Source of the DNA: Acidobacteriota bacterium
GTDB lineage: Bacteria; Acidobacteriota; Terriglobia; Terriglobales; Acidobacteriaceae
Length of the DNA: 64,000 bases
Assembly: GCA_021779935.1 (NCBI GenBank)
Contig: JAJXZT010000048.1
Coordinates: forward strand, 62,001-126,000
Direction of reading: 5' to 3'
Shown one piece after another: positions 1-8,287 of the stretch. Both the position numbers and the translations under genes were made by a program. The notes beneath the pieces were generated by a model. It did not search any database, was not told the DNA's origin, and worked only from the letters and a program-made list of their open reading frames with translations. How positions within the stretch are numbered: position 1 is the stretch's first letter; each line of letters begins with the position of its first letter.

Positions 1-345
1 CCCGGACGGACGATTGAGTCGGCTAAAAAGAGCGGCGAGACGCAAAGCCGCTTGAATCAATATTTCGACACTTCGGCTTTCGTGGTGCCAACACTTGATT
101 ATGGAAGCGCGGGAAGAAATATTCTCCTGGGACCGGGACAGAAGAACCTCGACTTTTCCGTGGTTAAGTTCATCCCAATCCGCGAAGGACAGAAGTTCGA
201 ATTCCGCACGGAGTTCTTTAACCTGTTCAACAACACAAACTTTGCAAACCCGGTGAACATAAAATCGTCAGCCAACTTCGGACAGATCGTGAAGACAGCG
301 ACGGGACCGCGCGTCATCCAGTTTGCATTCAAGTACAGCTTCTAA
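1..345 (+). CDS. TonB-dependent receptor (Oar-like), C-terminal fragment
   Basis: The frame is open from base 1 and stops at 345, so only the last 114 residues are present. The sequence carries the wording typical of the C-terminal barrel strands of acidobacterial carboxypeptidase-regulatory/TonB-dependent (Oar-like) receptors: a GRNILLGPG turn, EFRTEFFNLFNNTNFANP, and a terminal strand ending in Phe (FAFKYSF), which is the usual outer-membrane insertion signal read by BamA. The protein would sit in the outer membrane; its substrate cannot be told from this fragment. A GC-rich hairpin follows 14 bases after the stop and may end its transcript. The family call is firm and the ligand unknown. 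Confidence 0.85.
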   Translation, partial: PGRTIESAKKSGETQSRLNQYFDTSAFVVPTLDYGSAGRNILLGPGQKNLDFSVVKFIPIREGQKFEFRTEFFNLFNNTNFANPVNIKSSANFGQIVKTATGPRVIQFAFKYSF

Positions 346-358
346 CGCATGGCGGGAT

Positions 359-386
359 GCCCGGCGCATGGATCGAAGCGCCGGGC
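359..386 (+). terminator. GC-rich hairpin between receptor and SDR gene
   Basis: Perfect 9-bp arms GCCCGGCGC (359-367) and GCGCCGGGC (378-386) enclose a 10-base loop. Only a short AGCTTT follows, so it is a weak intrinsic terminator at best. It separates the receptor from the downstream five-gene cluster. Confidence 0.4.
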
Positions 387-411
387 AGCTTTCCGCGGAG
401 AACAGGACCAA

Positions 412-1194
412 ATGAAAGAAACAGGATTGCACGGCAAGGTCGTAATTGTGACCGGCGCCTCCGCCGGCATAGGACGGGCCACGGCGCTGCGCTTCGCGGA
501 AGAAGGCGCGAAGGTGGCGGCGTGGGACGTGAACGACAAAGCGTCGGGTGAACTGATCCGTGAAATAGAGACGGCGGGCGGAGAAGCTTCATTCCACGCG
601 GTCAATGTGGCGGATGCAACTGCAGTGCAGGATGCCGTGGCACAGGTCATAGGGAACTGGCATCGGATCGACGTGCTGGTCAACAACGCCGGAATCACGC
701 GCGATTCGCAACTGGTGAAGTGGAAGGACGGCGCCGTGGCTGCCACGATGACGGACGAGCAGTGGGACGCGGTCATCAACGTCAACCTTAAGGGCGTGTT
801 CCAGTGCACGCGCGCGGTTGTGCCGGTGATGATCAGGCAGGCAGGTGGAGTGATTCTCAGCGCGTCGTCCGTGGTCGGACTCTACAGCAACTTTGGACAG
901 ACAAATTACGCGGCGACGAAGTTCGGCGTGATTGGCATGACGAAGACCTGGGCACGCGAACTCGGACGGTACAAGATTCGCGTGAACGCGGTTGCTCCCG
1001 GATTCATCGCCACCGAAATGGTGCGCGCCATGCCGGAGAAAGTGATCGAGTCAATGGTGTCGCACACGCCACTGGGACGCATGGGAGAGCCGTCTGACAT
1101 CGCCAACACATATGTGTGGCTCGCATCCGACCAGGCAGCGTTCGTTTCGGGTGCGGTGATCTCGGTGGACGGCGGCATTGTGTTGGGCACATAA
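412..1194 (+). CDS. SDR-family 3-oxoacyl reductase (FabG-like)
   Basis: A 260-residue classical short-chain dehydrogenase/reductase. Visible are the Rossmann motif TGASAGIG near residue 15, the NNAG motif near 100, the catalytic Ser before the YAATK motif (Tyr and Lys), and the C-terminal SGAVISVDGG typical of FabG. The likely reaction is NAD(P)H-dependent reduction of a 3-ketoacyl thioester. The start at 412 was chosen over 349 because homologues begin close to the Rossmann strand and because a GGAG lies upstream. There is an insert (VKWKDGAVAATM) between the NNAG region and the next helix. It is the first gene of a tight five-gene set with KAS III-like, hydrolase, ligase and thiolase genes; the gap to the next gene is 23 bases. 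Confidence 0.88.
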   Translation: MKETGLHGKVVIVTGASAGIGRATALRFAEEGAKVAAWDVNDKASGELIREIETAGGEASFHAVNVADATAVQDAVAQVIGNWHRIDVLVNNAGITRDSQLVKWKDGAVAATMTDEQWDAVINVNLKGVFQCTRAVVPVMIRQAGGVILSASSVVGLYSNFGQTNYAATKFGVIGMTKTWARELGRYKIRVNAVAPGFIATEMVRAMPEKVIESMVSHTPLGRMGEPSDIANTYVWLASDQAAFVSGAVISVDGGIVLGT

Positions 1195-1217
1195 GAACAG
1201 AAAGCAAGGGGACAGAA

Positions 1218-2210
1218 ATGAGCCGCTACGCAACGATAGTTTCCACGGCGCGCTACGCGCCGGAACGGCTGGTAACGAACGACGAAATGCGCGTTCAACT
1301 GCAACACGTGCCGGACTTCGTGGACAAGATGGAAGCAGGGACGGGAATCCGGCAGCGGTGGTATGCGCCGGAAGACTGGGCGACTTCGGACGTAGCATTG
1401 CCAGCAGCAATGTTGGCGCTAAAGCGCGCGGGGCGCAGGCCGGAGGATGTTGACCTGATCGTGTTGGGAACGGATTCGCCGGACTATATCAGTCCCGCGA
1501 CCTCGACGGTATTGCAGGGAAAGCTGGGCGCAAAAAATGCAGGTACGTTCGATGTGGGTTGCGCTTGCGCGTCATTTCCCACGGGACTGACGGCCGCAGC
1601 GGGAATTCTTGCGGCAAACCGGTCGATGAAGACGATTCTCGTCGTGGGTGTGTACCTGATGCATCGGTTGGCGGACCCGAAAGACCCGATGATCTTCTTC
1701 TATGGCGACGGCGCTGGAGCCGCTGTTTTGGAAGCGGATTCGAAGCCGGGGTTCATCAGTTCGGCATTTGCCGCTGACGGAACGTACGCAAAACGCTGGC
1801 TGATTCCATCCGGTGGAACAGTAGAGCCCGCCAGTTGCGAGTCCATCAAGGGCGGACGCACGGTGGTGCGTATGTTCGAGCGCTATCCCCCGGAAGTGAA
1901 TGAGGAAGGATGGCCGAGACTGGTGGTGGAAGCGGCCAGGAATGGCGGATTCCGCGTGGAAGATATCGATATGGCGATCTTTACCCAGGTGCGCAAGCCG
2001 ACCATCGAGTTAGTGATGCAGAAGCTTGGACTGCCGATGGAAAAGACGCACATGATCATGGACCACTACGGATATACGGGATCGGCGTGCGTTGCCATGG
2101 CGCTGGACGAAGCGCGGGAAGTGGGCAAGGCGAAACCGGGTGACCTGGTGGTGCTGGTCGGTTCCGGTGTCGGATACAACCAGGCTGCTTGCGCGTTCCG
2201 TATGCCGTAA
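1218..2210 (+). CDS. 3-oxoacyl-ACP synthase III-like protein with degenerate triad
   Basis: A 330-residue thiolase-fold protein of the FabH/KAS III type. The nucleophile motif is recognisable as FDVGCACASF, with Cys117 at the position of the FabH Cys. Aligning the C-terminal half with E. coli FabH by eye (KLGLPMEK anchors it), the catalytic His of the PHQAN motif falls on Thr256 in IFTQVRK, and the Asn of HGNTSAA falls on Tyr286 in YGYTGSA. Both decarboxylation residues therefore look replaced while the acylation Cys is kept. An acyl-transfer or non-decarboxylative condensing role is possible but is inference. The start at 1218 has AAGGGG seven bases upstream. It lies 16 bases before the alpha/beta hydrolase gene. 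Confidence 0.82.
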   Translation: MSRYATIVSTARYAPERLVTNDEMRVQLQHVPDFVDKMEAGTGIRQRWYAPEDWATSDVALPAAMLALKRAGRRPEDVDLIVLGTDSPDYISPATSTVLQGKLGAKNAGTFDVGCACASFPTGLTAAAGILAANRSMKTILVVGVYLMHRLADPKDPMIFFYGDGAGAAVLEADSKPGFISSAFAADGTYAKRWLIPSGGTVEPASCESIKGGRTVVRMFERYPPEVNEEGWPRLVVEAARNGGFRVEDIDMAIFTQVRKPTIELVMQKLGLPMEKTHMIMDHYGYTGSACVAMALDEAREVGKAKPGDLVVLVGSGVGYNQAACAFRMP

Positions 2211-2226
2211 CAGCAGCACGCCATGA

Positions 2227-3183
2227 ATGGATCGACACATGAGAATGAAGTACGTTCTGCTGTCGAGTGTTGTACTCCTCCTGTCAGCGCTTGGTGCCGC
2301 CGGATATATCTTCTGGCGGCACCCTATTGACACGCTCGCGTGGATGCATCGCCGCGACCTGAAGAACGCGGGAATACAGGAGCGCATGATCGCAACGTCC
2401 TTCGGGCAACAGGCTGTGTGGATCGGCGGAAACGGCCCGACGGTTGTGCTGCTGCATGGCGCGGGAGACCAGGCGGGGGCGTGGAATCACCTGGCGCCGA
2501 CACTTCTGCCGCACTATCGGGTGATCGCACTGGACCTCGCGGGACATGGAGACAGTGAGCCGAAGAAAGGGCCACTGCCGCTAGGGACGATCTATGGCGG
2601 ACTGGAGAGCGTCCTGAACGCGACAAATGACGGGAAGCCGGTCACCATTGTCGGAAATTCGCTTGGCGGTTGGATGGCGATGCTGTACGCGTATCGCAAT
2701 CCATCGAAAGTACAACGCGTGATTGCAGTGGACGGCGGTCCACTGAAAGGCGAGCGGCCAGACCTGGTAGAGCTTCCACGTACGCGTGCGGAGGCAGCGA
2801 GGCTGTTCGACAATATCCTCGATCCGGGCACTCCGCGGCCGCCGGGATTCGTGCTTGATGACGTTGTACGGGAATCGAACACGGGGCCAATCGGCAGGAT
2901 GGCGAGTCTCGGAGCAGCGGCAATGGGGCCGTATCTGCTGGAAGGAAGACTCCAGGAGATGAAGGTGCCTGTGGACATCGTGTGGGGCGATGCGGACCGG
3001 CTGATTCCGATGTCGTACGCAAAACGGATGGAGGCGCAGCTTCCAGCGGCAAGGCTGACAGTCCTGCCGAGGTGCGGGCACGCGCCGCAACAGGAGTGCC
3101 CGATTACGCTTACGCGAACAATCGTGCAATTGCTGAACGAACCAGCGCCTGAGCCGACGGAGAAGAAGGAAGAGAGCCGATGA
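2227..3183 (+). CDS. alpha/beta hydrolase with N-terminal membrane anchor
   Basis: A 318-residue alpha/beta hydrolase. Residues 8-29 form a hydrophobic segment (signal anchor), so the enzyme is probably membrane-tethered with its domain outside the cytoplasm. The oxyanion motif HGAG is at 77-80, the nucleophile elbow GNSLGG puts Ser at 145, an acid lies in WGDADR (Asp255 or 257), and the catalytic His is 285 in CGHAPQ. The substrate is unknown; a thioester, ester or lactone fits its neighbours. ATGs at 2239 and 2245 are alternative starts, and none has a strong ribosome site. Its TGA overlaps the ligase ATG by four bases, implying translational coupling. Confidence 0.82.
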   Translation: MDRHMRMKYVLLSSVVLLLSALGAAGYIFWRHPIDTLAWMHRRDLKNAGIQERMIATSFGQQAVWIGGNGPTVVLLHGAGDQAGAWNHLAPTLLPHYRVIALDLAGHGDSEPKKGPLPLGTIYGGLESVLNATNDGKPVTIVGNSLGGWMAMLYAYRNPSKVQRVIAVDGGPLKGERPDLVELPRTRAEAARLFDNILDPGTPRPPGFVLDDVVRESNTGPIGRMASLGAAAMGPYLLEGRLQEMKVPVDIVWGDADRLIPMSYAKRMEAQLPAARLTVLPRCGHAPQQECPITLTRTIVQLLNEPAPEPTEKKEESR

Positions 3184-4730
3184 TTGCCGGTGACATTCTC
3201 GGAGAACGCGCGCGGCTCTCGCCGGAAAAGACTGCGCTGATCTACATCCCGACGGGCGAGCGTTTGTCGTATGCGGAACTGAATGAACGCTCGGTGCGCT
3301 GCGCGCAAGTGTGGATGGAGAGCGGTATCGAGAAGGGCACACGGGTCGGAATCCTCACGCAGAATTGCATTGAATTCATCGAGGCGTTTTACGCGGCGGG
3401 AAAGACGGGTGTCATTGCGGTTCCGCTGAATCCGCGCCAGACCGCGCGTGAACTCGAGTACGTTGTGCGCGATGCGGGATTGGCAGCGCTGATGTATGAG
3501 TCGGGATACGCCGAGACGGTTGCGGAACTGCGGCGTTGCACCGGTATAGAGAAACTGTTTTGCGTCGATGGAAAGGGCGTTGCGGGCAGCATCGAGTATC
3601 GAAACGCATGCGCGAGCGTGGATCCGAAGCGCTTCCATCGAGTGAGGTGCGTGCCGGAAGATCCCTACTGCCTGCTTTATACGTCTGGGACGACAGGCAA
3701 ACCGAAAGGCGTCATCATTCCGCACAGGATGGTGGCGTGGAATGCGTACAACACTGCGTTGTGCTGGCAGCTTCGAGAGGATGACGTTGCGCCGATCGTC
3801 ACGCCACTGTGCCACGCAGGCGGAGTTGGAGTGTTCCTGACGTCGATGTGCGCGATCGGCGGAACAGTTGCGTTGCATCGCGGCTTCGACGCGGGCGAGA
3901 TTTGGCGTGCCGTGGAACGCGAACGGTGCACGCTGATGATGGCCGTGCCGACGATTTACAAGATACTGCTGGAGGATAAAACATTTACAGCAGTCGATAT
4001 GTCGAGCTTGCGCTGGTTCATCAGCGGAGGAGCGCCGCTGCCGCTCTACATCATCGAGGCCTACCAGAGGCGCGGGATCACCTTTCGGCAAGGCTACGGA
4101 TTGACGGAAGTGGGCGTGAACTGTTTTGCCATGAACGATGAAGAGTCGCGCCGGAAGCCGGGTTCTATCGGCAAGCCGTTCATGTACACGGAAGCTAAAT
4201 TGATTGGCGCGGGTGGCGGCGAAGTTCCAGAGGGAGAGGTTGGCGAACTCTGCCTGCACGGTCCGCACGTATGCCGAGGATATTGGAACAATCCAGAGGC
4301 GACGGCGTCGGCACTTGACGGCGAGGGATGGTTTCACACGGGAGACAAGGCACGGCGCGATGCGGAAGGATTTTTTTATATCGCCGGCCGTTCGAAAGAC
4401 ATGTTTATCTCCGGCGGAGTGAACGTGTATCCGGCGGAGATTGAAGCCGAGTTACTGCTGCATCCTTCGGTACAGGACGCCGCGGTGATCGGAGTGCCGC
4501 ATGAAAAGTGGGGCGAAGTAGGAATTGCGTTCGTAGCGATCAGGCCGGGCGTCGACGCGAACGCGGTCGCGCTGGCGGAGTACTTGAGCGGACGGCTGGC
4601 AAAGTATAAGATTCCCCGCGAATTTATCTTTCTCGATGCATTGCCGCGTACGCCTTATGGCAAAGTGATCAAGCCGAAGCTCCACGAGATGTATGCGGGG
4701 CGGAAGAGTACAACCAACAACGCCAGTTGA
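3180..4730 (+). CDS. AMP-dependent acyl-CoA synthetase/ligase
   Basis: A 516-residue ANL-superfamily adenylating enzyme, a normal length for fatty acyl-CoA synthetases. Motifs in order: the phosphate-binding LLYTSGTTGKPKG at 165-177, GYGLTE at 305-310, GWFHTGD at 383-389, the hinge region GRSKDMFISGG near 403-413, and the catalytic Lys495 in PYGKVIKP. It would activate a carboxylate with ATP and most likely pass it to CoA; the standard C-terminal domain fits a CoA ligase better than the beta-lactone synthetase OleC, but the substrate is not readable. It starts inside the hydrolase stop codon (ATGA). The thiolase follows after 45 bases with its own AGAAAGGAA site. Confidence 0.9.
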   Translation: MIAGDILGERARLSPEKTALIYIPTGERLSYAELNERSVRCAQVWMESGIEKGTRVGILTQNCIEFIEAFYAAGKTGVIAVPLNPRQTARELEYVVRDAGLAALMYESGYAETVAELRRCTGIEKLFCVDGKGVAGSIEYRNACASVDPKRFHRVRCVPEDPYCLLYTSGTTGKPKGVIIPHRMVAWNAYNTALCWQLREDDVAPIVTPLCHAGGVGVFLTSMCAIGGTVALHRGFDAGEIWRAVERERCTLMMAVPTIYKILLEDKTFTAVDMSSLRWFISGGAPLPLYIIEAYQRRGITFRQGYGLTEVGVNCFAMNDEESRRKPGSIGKPFMYTEAKLIGAGGGEVPEGEVGELCLHGPHVCRGYWNNPEATASALDGEGWFHTGDKARRDAEGFFYIAGRSKDMFISGGVNVYPAEIEAELLLHPSVQDAAVIGVPHEKWGEVGIAFVAIRPGVDANAVALAEYLSGRLAKYKIPREFIFLDALPRTPYGKVIKPKLHEMYAGRKSTTNNAS

Positions 4731-4775
4731 TCGCGGGGTTTCTACATTTACATTTAGGGGAAGAAAGGAATTGTT

Positions 4776-5978
4776 ATGAAGCGCATTTACATTGCTGCAT
4801 ATCATCAATCGAAGTTTGGCAAACTGCTTGGGATGACGGTGCCGGAGATTGTGAAGAATGCCATTGAAGGCGCTTGCCGCGAGATCTCGGTGGAGCCCAG
4901 TGTGCTTGACGTGGGGACGGTGGGAACGGCGTGCAATATCGCGCTCAACGAGCAGGGTCTGGTTTCCGGACTGGCCGCGATGGTGCCGGGACTGGCGACG
5001 AAACCGATTGAGTCGGTGGAGAATGCGTGTGCGTCCGGCGGACAGGCAATTCTCTCGACGATCCTCAAGCTGCAAGCGGGTTGGGGCGACGTTGGCTTCG
5101 CGCTGGGCTACGAGAAGATGCGCGATGCAGAGGGAAAGATGGACGGAAAGCTTATCGGCAAGGCGCTGGGATACTACTCGCATCCCGACGAGCGTGTCGG
5201 AAAGACCTATGTGTTTCCGCACCTCTTTGCCGAGGTGATGCAGAGTTACATGGCGCAGCACAAGGTGACGGAAGCGGACCTGGCGACGATCGCCGTGGAG
5301 GAGTACAACAACGCTCACGGCAATCCTTACGCGCAGATGCAGAAGGTGACGGTGACGCTGGACGACGCGACGAAGATCGAGGGCATCAATCGCTACATTG
5401 TGGACGGACTTCCGCTGAAGACATATGACTGCTCGCAGATCACCGATGGATATGCGGCGATGATCCTGGCGACGGAAGAGGGATTGAAGAAACTCGGCGT
5501 GAAAAAAGCGGATTGCGTGGAGATAGCGGGATACGCGCAGGCGACCGATGGGTTGCTGAAGGAAGGACGCGATGTACTGCGTCCAGCGGGGGCGTACCGG
5601 GCGATGAACCGGGCGTACGAGATGGCCGGAGTGAAGCCAGGCGAGGTGCAAGTTGCTGAAGTGCACGACTGCTTCACGGTGATGGGTGCGATCGGGACCG
5701 AGGTGATCGGCAAGGCCGCGTACGGAAAAGCCACGCAATTCTGGAAAGAAGGCAAGGCGCGCGTGGACGGCGAGTGCGGCATCAACCTCTCGGGCGGGCT
5801 GATCGCGAAGGGCCACCCCATAGGCGCGACGGGCGTGGCGATGGTCGGCTGGTGCTTCTGGCAGTTGCTGGGCAAAGCCCCAGCGACTCTGCAAGTGAAA
5901 GACGCGCGCGCAGCCGCAACGTTCAACATCGGCGGACCGATTTGCGCATCCGTGTGCACGGTGCTGAAGCGCACATGA
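4776..5978 (+). CDS. SCP2-type thiolase (acetyl-CoA acetyltransferase family)
   Basis: A 400-residue thiolase-superfamily enzyme of the non-specific lipid-transfer (SCP2/SCPx) type. The acyl-accepting Cys is residue 85 in ENACASGG, an HDCF motif lies near residue 300, and the catalytic His347 is in GHPIGATG. Cys390 and Cys394 sit at the C-terminal NIGGP segment. Such enzymes cleave or form 3-oxoacyl-CoA. A GAAAGGAA site precedes the ATG. It is the last gene of the five-gene set and is followed by a strong terminator at 5999. Together with the SDR, KAS III-like protein and ligase it suggests chain modification of an acyl-CoA. The direction (synthesis or breakdown) cannot be read. Confidence 0.87.
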   Translation: MKRIYIAAYHQSKFGKLLGMTVPEIVKNAIEGACREISVEPSVLDVGTVGTACNIALNEQGLVSGLAAMVPGLATKPIESVENACASGGQAILSTILKLQAGWGDVGFALGYEKMRDAEGKMDGKLIGKALGYYSHPDERVGKTYVFPHLFAEVMQSYMAQHKVTEADLATIAVEEYNNAHGNPYAQMQKVTVTLDDATKIEGINRYIVDGLPLKTYDCSQITDGYAAMILATEEGLKKLGVKKADCVEIAGYAQATDGLLKEGRDVLRPAGAYRAMNRAYEMAGVKPGEVQVAEVHDCFTVMGAIGTEVIGKAAYGKATQFWKEGKARVDGECGINLSGGLIAKGHPIGATGVAMVGWCFWQLLGKAPATLQVKDARAAATFNIGGPICASVCTVLKRT

Positions 5979-5998
5979 AAGTGTCGCGGTATGGGGCG

Positions 5999-6025
5999 GG
6001 CCGGCGCATGTCGCCGGCCTTTTTT
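5999..6025 (+). terminator. Rho-independent terminator of the five-gene cluster
   Basis: An 8-bp GC stem (5999-6006 with 6012-6019), a five-base loop and a run of six T (6020-6025) lie 20 bases after the thiolase stop. This is a textbook intrinsic terminator. Confidence 0.9.
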
Positions 6026-6092
6026 CATCACATGGCCGCCTCAAGTGTGGCCATAGGTTGCCGATAGAAGCTACGTGACTGACCCACTCCCC

Positions 6093-6339
6093 GGCGGCAA
6101 CAACCGTGGCCGCCAATGTTCTCGATCTTCGCAGGGGAGCGAAGAGGCTCCGGCGGTGCTCCGCCCTGTGCGGAGATTCCGCCGGTGCTTTCTGAAAACA
6201 CCTACTCGATGCGGTATGCCCAAAAGACAATCAAGGCCCTGTGCGAATGACCAGGGACTTTCGTCACGCAGCGTGAGTGCATTTCCGTCACTTTGCGAGA
6301 CTTGGCACCAATCGGCGTGTTCTACTAAGCAAGGTGCCA
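6093..6339 (+). other. Highly structured intergenic leader
   Basis: The 369 bases between the terminator and the next gene contain five successive inverted repeats: 6093-6098/6109-6114 (GGCGGC/GCCGCC), 6127-6132/6139-6144 (CTTCGC/GCGAAG), a two-part stem 6150-6156 with 6179-6185 plus 6159-6164 with 6170-6175, 6237-6261 (CCCTG around a nine-base loop), and 6303-6309/6333-6339 (TGGCACC/GGTGCCA). No known riboswitch consensus was recognised. It could be a 5' leader of the secreted protein at 6395 or a separate small RNA. No promoter was assigned. Confidence 0.35.
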
Positions 6340-6394
6340 GAGTAACGCGACAAGTGAACGATCCGAAGTGCAGTCATCACGGAGGTGACGAACG

Positions 6395-7036
6395 ATGAAA
6401 AAAATCTCCAAGACGGTATTGGCAGTCGGACTCAGCGTTGCGATGTTCGGCGGAATGGCCCTGGCACAACGCGACGATCACGACCGGGATCATGGCCGAG
6501 ACAAGAACTGGAAAGAGGAGGGTCGTCACGACAACGGGCGCCATGTAGGCCAGGAACGCAGAGACGACCGTCACGACAACGGGCGTCATCTTGGCCAGAT
6601 CAAGCAAGAAGAGCGCGCGAACTATCGTCGCGACGACAACCGCGGATATGTCAGAGAGCTGCCGCGTGAACGCCACGTGGTGGTCTATCGCGGACGGACC
6701 TATTACTACAACGACGGTCGGTTCTACGAGCCCCGCGACCGCGGCTACTACGTCGTGCCTCCTCCTATCGGTGCGGCGGTGGTGAGCCTGCCAGGAGTCC
6801 GCATTGCGTTCTCGTTCGGCGGCATGCGGTACTACGCTTGCGGCGACGGGTTCTACAGGGAAGACCGGCCCGGGTATTACACCGTGGTGCAGCCTCCCTA
6901 CGGCGCAGTGGTAAACGTGCTGCCCAGCGGATATACGATCGTCCACGAAGGTCCGAGCGTGTACTACGTAGTCGGCGGCGTCCGCTACCGCGAAGAGTTC
7001 CGCCAGAGGCGGAGAGTGTTCGTCGTAGTGCGCTAA
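6395..7036 (+). CDS. Secreted Tyr/Arg-rich protein (DUF6515-like)
   Basis: A 213-residue exported protein. A signal peptide covers residues 1-24 and would be cut after MALA. Residues 25-75 are an extremely charged His/Asp/Arg segment containing a near-exact duplication (RHDNGRHxGQ, twice). The rest holds two or three copies of a module reading YYYxDGxFYxxxxxGYYVV-PPxGAVVxxLP, as in DUF6515-type surface proteins of unknown role; DUF6515 is assigned from the pattern only. The start is fixed by a perfect GGAGGTGA (6381-6388) six bases before the ATG. It is a single-gene unit behind the structured leader. The location is periplasmic or cell-surface. Confidence 0.75.
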   Translation: MKKISKTVLAVGLSVAMFGGMALAQRDDHDRDHGRDKNWKEEGRHDNGRHVGQERRDDRHDNGRHLGQIKQEERANYRRDDNRGYVRELPRERHVVVYRGRTYYYNDGRFYEPRDRGYYVVPPPIGAAVVSLPGVRIAFSFGGMRYYACGDGFYREDRPGYYTVVQPPYGAVVNVLPSGYTIVHEGPSVYYVVGGVRYREEFRQRRRVFVVVR

Positions 7037-7909
7037 GCCGTAGTGCGGTAAGTAGAGAATTCCAGCCGGACTCGCACGGAAGAGAATGTGCGAGTCCGGT
7101 TTCGTGTTTCCGGATGCTGCTGCGGTCGCGAGTCACGAGTGGAGAAAGGCAAGCAGTCAGCACTTAGCAATCAGCATTCAGCCATTCGACATTCAGCCAC
7201 AAGCGGCAAGCGACAAGCAGCAGGATGCCTTCCTACCCCTCCCCCCTTTTTTCTATTCTTTGTTTTCAAATAGATACGGACTTTTTTCTCTAAATATTTC
7301 AAAATAAGGGGGTTAGAGGTTAAATATTTCAAAAGAAAGCAGTTAGCTGTTGGCTCTTAGCTCTTAGCAAGCAAAAGCGTCGTCTGTCGTTGGCAAGACA
7401 GGCCGCTGAGCTACTCAGCAAAACAACTACAAAAGCGAAACCCGCCGCGGGGCGGGCTTCGTTGATTTGTCTCTCTATATCTAGTGTGACATACGGGAGG
7501 GGGAAAAGGTGACATCGAAATGGAAACTCTATTTGCTTTGGAATGAAATAGCTGGGGGAAATGTGTGACCAGGAACATCTTGACGTGTGATGAAGCAGGT
7601 CGTCTGCCGACGGTCGTCGGCAAAACAGGTTTCCGAAGTGTCTGAAGTTTCGGAGGTTTCGAAAAGCAAAAGATAACCACGAAGGGCACGAAGGAACACG
7701 GAGGAAAAACAAAACGCCACGGATGGAAGAGATTGGGAACGATGAGTGACAAAGGGGATTTTGGAAGAGTCAAAGTTCAAGCGTCGAGTTTCGAGAAGCA
7801 AGCGAAGAAGCATACTGCATAGATCCAGGAAAGTCCGAATGAGGAACGGTTGAATTTGCGACTACGGAAAACTCATTCGCGCGTGCGAGGTGGAGGTAGA
7901 GTGTCCTCT
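7037..7909. other. Repeat-rich intergenic region without a credible gene
   Basis: No supportable gene is seen in this 870-base gap. It holds word-like tracts built from TAGC/CAGC units (7147-7225, 7337-7375), an AT-rich patch in which TAAATATTTCAAAA occurs twice (7290-7335), two copies of a GTCGTCTG...GGCAARACAGG segment (about 7378-7403 and 7600-7627, the second a hairpin GCCGAC/GTCGGC), one copy of the 149-bp dispersed repeat (7436-7584), and a CCACGAAGGGCACGAAGG tract (7676-7705) of the type seen again near 10096. Confidence 0.7.
7436..7584. repeat. 149-bp dispersed repeat, copy 1
   Basis: This copy matches 9889-10036 over its whole length with scattered substitutions. It opens with a hairpin (AAACCCGCC ... 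GGCGGGCTTCG) and ends in GACCAGGAACATCTTGAC, which is identical in both copies. The similarity appears to fade gradually upstream into TAGC-type words. It has no coding potential, and its function is unknown. Confidence 0.8.
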
Positions 7910-8287
7910 ATGTCGAATGATTCCACGGACAGGGGGCGGGACGAACCATGCCTGTGTTCAGGGTGGGGGACCGAGAGCTTTGTCTGTCCAAAGTGTACGG
8001 CAGTATTCTTGCTTGATGACCTTCTACGAGCGCACTCGATGTGCTGTCCGTCGTGCGGGGTCAGTTTTCGGGTGCAGCACAAGTATCAATGTGCCTACTG
8101 GATCGTGAGCCTGCTGAGCGCAATCCTGGTTGCATATTTGCAGGATTTAGAGAGCATCATTTTCGCCGGAGCAATTGTCTTGTATTTTGTGTTGGCATTA
8201 AGCGGGATGGAGGCTCTGAGTTTCAGGTTCAAACTGCCGCTGAGATTTCAAGTGTTAGAGCCATTTATCACTAAGCTGGACATATAA
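7910..8287 (+). CDS. Hypothetical Zn-ribbon membrane protein
   Basis: About 125 residues. The N-terminal half contains CxC, then CPKC and MCCPSC pairs 21 residues apart, resembling a small zinc ribbon. The C-terminal half has two hydrophobic segments (YWIVSLLSAILVAYL and a second ending ALSGMEAL), so it is likely an inner-membrane protein with a cytoplasmic metal-binding head. The start is uncertain: GGAGGT (7892-7897) lies 3 bases before a GTG at 7901 and 12 before the ATG at 7910, and a TTG at 7850 is also in frame. No family is recognised. The next gene, a response regulator, also ends in a CPAC/CQSC ribbon. Confidence 0.55.
   Translation: MSNDSTDRGRDEPCLCSGWGTESFVCPKCTAVFLLDDLLRAHSMCCPSCGVSFRVQHKYQCAYWIVSLLSAILVAYLQDLESIIFAGAIVLYFVLALSGMEALSFRFKLPLRFQVLEPFITKLDI

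Noticed and set aside
2592-6230. Long open frames on the reverse strand opposite the ligase and thiolase (581 and 592 codons)
   Set aside because: They are Arg/His-rich shadows of well-supported forward genes in high-GC DNA, with no motif or ribosome site.
6303-6317. Sigma-54-like TTGGCAC upstream of the secreted-protein gene
   Set aside because: GG to GC spacing is nine bases, not ten, and the bases are half of a hairpin with 6333-6339.
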